Shown one piece after another: positions 62,385 through 64,000 of a stretch of 64,000 bases of DNA (position 1 is the stretch's first letter; the number at the start of each line of letters is the position of its first letter). The stretch lies in contig AP025179.1 in NCBI GenBank assembly GCA_021654635.1, positions 868,001 to 932,000 on the forward strand, given 5' to 3'. A model generated the notes under the pieces. That model ran no database searches and was not told the origin of the DNA. It saw nothing but the letters and a program-made list of their open reading frames with translations. This DNA comes from Mycobacterium kiyosense (GTDB taxonomy: Bacteria; Actinomycetota; Actinomycetes; Mycobacteriales; Mycobacteriaceae). The position numbers and the translations under genes are program-made.

Positions 62385-64000
62385 GTGGCACGCGCGCAGC
62401 AAACTGGGCACCAGATGTCACGACGGTCGGTGCTCGCCGCCACGGCCGCAACCGCTGCCGCTGCCGCGCTGTCCGGCACGGTGCCCGCCGGCCGCGCAGC
62501 CACCAATAAGTCGGTCGCCGTTTTCGGGGCCGGTGTGGCGGGGCTGACCGCGGCCCACGAACTCGCCGAACGCGGTTACGCCGTGACCGTGTACGAGCGG
62601 AAGGCTCTGGGCGGCAAGGCTCGTTCCATTCCGGTGCCCAACACCGGACCCGACCCGCTGCCGGCCGAACACGGCTTCCGGTTCTTTCCCGGCTTCTACC
62701 GCAACGTCCCCGATACCATGCGGCGAATCCCGTTCGCCGGCAACGCGAACGGCGTCTGGAACAACCTGACGCGGGCCACCTCGTACCTGCATTCGGGAAT
62801 GGGTCGCGCCGATCTGACCATCCCGCTGCCGTTTCCGTTGCCCACCATCCCGAATCCGATCACCCCGAAGGCCTTCATCGAATCCGTTACCACCGTCTTC
62901 CAGACGCTGTTCCGGCTGCCGTTGTGGGAAGCCGCTTACGCCGCGCAGAAACTCGCGGTCTATGTGACCAGTTGCACCGAGCGCAAGCTCGGCCAATGGG
63001 ACAATATGACCTGGTCGGACTATATCGGTGCGGACAAGAGATCGGCCGAGTACAACCGTTACCTGGCCGACGGGATCATCCGTAACCTGGCGGCATCGAA
63101 ATCCAAGGATGCCAGCGCCCATTCGATCGGACTGGTGGGCGAAGCCTCGGTCTGGTCGATTCTGCTGTTCGGCAACGATACCGACTGCAAAGGATTCGAC
63201 CGGGTGCTCAACGGCCCGACCAGCGCCCAGTGGTTAGATCCATGGATTGCCCATCTCACCTCCATGGGCGTGACATTCAGAGTGGGGCAAGCGCTTTCAC
63301 GCCTGAATCCGAACGGCAACCACATCGCGTCGGCCACCGTGACGGACGTGAACGGTCTGCCGCAGCCCGTAGTGGCGGACTGGTACGTCTCGGCGATCCC
63401 GTGTGAGAAGCTCGCGGCGGTGCTCACCCCGGACGTCATCGCCGCCGACCCGGGGCTGGCCAACGTCGCGCTGTTGCGTACCGAGTGGATGAACGGGCTG
63501 ATGTTCTACCTCAAGGAGCGCGTCGACGTCACCAAAGGCCATGTCAACTACGTCGACTCGGGCTGGGGTCTCACCTCGATCAGCCAAGAGCAGTTCTGGA
63601 AACGCAGCCTCACCACCTACGGCGATGGCACCGTCAAAGATTGTCTGTCCGCGATCATTTCGGATTGGAGCACGCCGGGCAACTTCAACCGCAAAAGTGC
63701 GCGGCAGTGCACGCCGACCGAGATCGCGCAGGAGGCGTGGGCGCAGATCAAGGCGCATCTGAGCGACACCGGTCATGTGGTCGACGACTCGATGCTGCAC
63801 TCGTGGTTCCTGGATCCCTCGATCATCGACTCGGGTACGCCCAACGTGCGCAACGACGAACCGCTCTTCATCCAGGATCCCGGCTCGTGGGGGCGTCGCC
63901 CCAATGCGGTCACCGGAATCGACAACCTGTTCCTGGCCGGCGAATGGATCCGGACCGACCAGAACGTGACGACGATGGAAGGTGCCAACGAGGGCGGTCG
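62385..64000 (+). CDS. Tat-exported FAD-dependent oxidoreductase (HpnE/phytoene-desaturase-like), 3'-truncated
   Basis: At least 538 residues; the end lies outside the window. The start GTG 62385 (VARAQQTGHQ) or ATG 62415 leads to the twin-arginine signal MSRRSVLAATAATAAAAALSG. Then the FAD Rossmann motif VAVFGAGVAGLTAAHELAER, YERKALGGKARS and, near the window end, the C-terminal FAD motif IDNLFLAGEWIRTD. This is the amine-oxidase/desaturase superfamily; HGFRFFPGFYRNVPDT resembles hydroxysqualene dehydroxylase and carotenoid-desaturase proteins. The substrate is probably a hydrophobic isoprenoid or lipid. Divergent from the mce operon. Confidence 0.85.
   Translation, partial: MARAQQTGHQMSRRSVLAATAATAAAAALSGTVPAGRAATNKSVAVFGAGVAGLTAAHELAERGYAVTVYERKALGGKARSIPVPNTGPDPLPAEHGFRFFPGFYRNVPDTMRRIPFAGNANGVWNNLTRATSYLHSGMGRADLTIPLPFPLPTIPNPITPKAFIESVTTVFQTLFRLPLWEAAYAAQKLAVYVTSCTERKLGQWDNMTWSDYIGADKRSAEYNRYLADGIIRNLAASKSKDASAHSIGLVGEASVWSILLFGNDTDCKGFDRVLNGPTSAQWLDPWIAHLTSMGVTFRVGQALSRLNPNGNHIASATVTDVNGLPQPVVADWYVSAIPCEKLAAVLTPDVIAADPGLANVALLRTEWMNGLMFYLKERVDVTKGHVNYVDSGWGLTSISQEQFWKRSLTTYGDGTVKDCLSAIISDWSTPGNFNRKSARQCTPTEIAQEAWAQIKAHLSDTGHVVDDSMLHSWFLDPSIIDSGTPNVRNDEPLFIQDPGSWGRRPNAVTGIDNLFLAGEWIRTDQNVTTMEGANEGG

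Noticed and set aside
62027-62509. Possible gene (160 aa) between mce operon and FAD gene, and a second start at 62194 behind AGGAG
   Set aside because: Translations become Arg/His-rich without any domain and overlap the start of the FAD gene in another frame.

Overview
The window is chromosomal DNA from a mycobacterium, most likely a slow-growing non-tuberculous species. The evidence is very high GC, dense gene packing with ATGA/TGATG/GTGA overlaps, GTG and TTG starts, and gene order that follows the Mycobacterium tuberculosis segment Rv0512 (hemB) to Rv0558 (menG) for about 52 kb. Comparisons with M. tuberculosis rest on remembered gene order and protein sequences, not on a search. I found no rRNA, tRNA, CRISPR array, intact insertion sequence or phage gene.

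Layout. 1-4.4 kb: the end of hemB, two small membrane proteins, an OprA-like STAS protein, an acyltransferase-3 and a separate exported SGNH hydrolase. 4.5-6.1 kb: an accessory patch with a small type VII-secretion-like gene, a frameshifted large partner and a 38-aa membrane peptide. 6.2-13.3 kb: a fused acyltransferase/SGNH protein, a Tat esterase, an amino-acid permease, and a three-gene island (F420-type small protein, tartrate-dehydratase-like enolase-superfamily enzyme, ketopantoate-reductase-like protein). 13.3-21.2 kb: hemL, a phosphatase and the system II cytochrome c maturation operon (thioredoxin, ccdA, resB, ccsA), then an MRP/MinD-like ATPase. 21.2-34.1 kb: fabH, menA, MTA phosphorylase, large membrane proteins, a Pro/Thr-rich repeat protein, menE, pitA and an SDR. 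34.3-35.6 kb: a decayed 13E12 HNH gene. 35.6-41.2 kb: menB with two accessory genes, a repeat patch, fadD8 and an amidohydrolase. 41.2-43.8 kb: a wax-ester-synthase/DGAT plus hydrolase pair. 44-52 kb: menC, bpoC, menD, a DUF3592 gene, mgtA and menG, interrupted by an inserted kinase operon. 51.9-61.9 kb: a complete yrbEAB-mceABCDEF operon with a Mce-associated gene and a DUF2236 gene. 62.4 kb to the end: a divergent Tat-exported FAD oxidoreductase.

How the genes fit together. The core theme is respiration: haem synthesis (hemB, hemL), cytochrome c assembly (resA/ccdA/resB/ccsA) and menaquinone synthesis (menA, B, C, D, E, G). Envelope genes are interleaved with it: acyltransferases, MgtA mannosyltransferase, DGAT and Mce lipid import. 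The most interesting accessory unit is a PknF-like Ser/Thr kinase whose external domain looks like a Mce-associated (Mam) domain. It is co-transcribed with a second Mam-like membrane protein and sits about 5 kb from a mce operon that has its own Mam protein.

Caution. Several conserved genes (ccdA, menD, mceE) carry single frameshifts, and the kinase carries two compensating micro-duplications. Because menD and ccdA are normally needed, part of this may be base-calling or assembly error rather than real decay.
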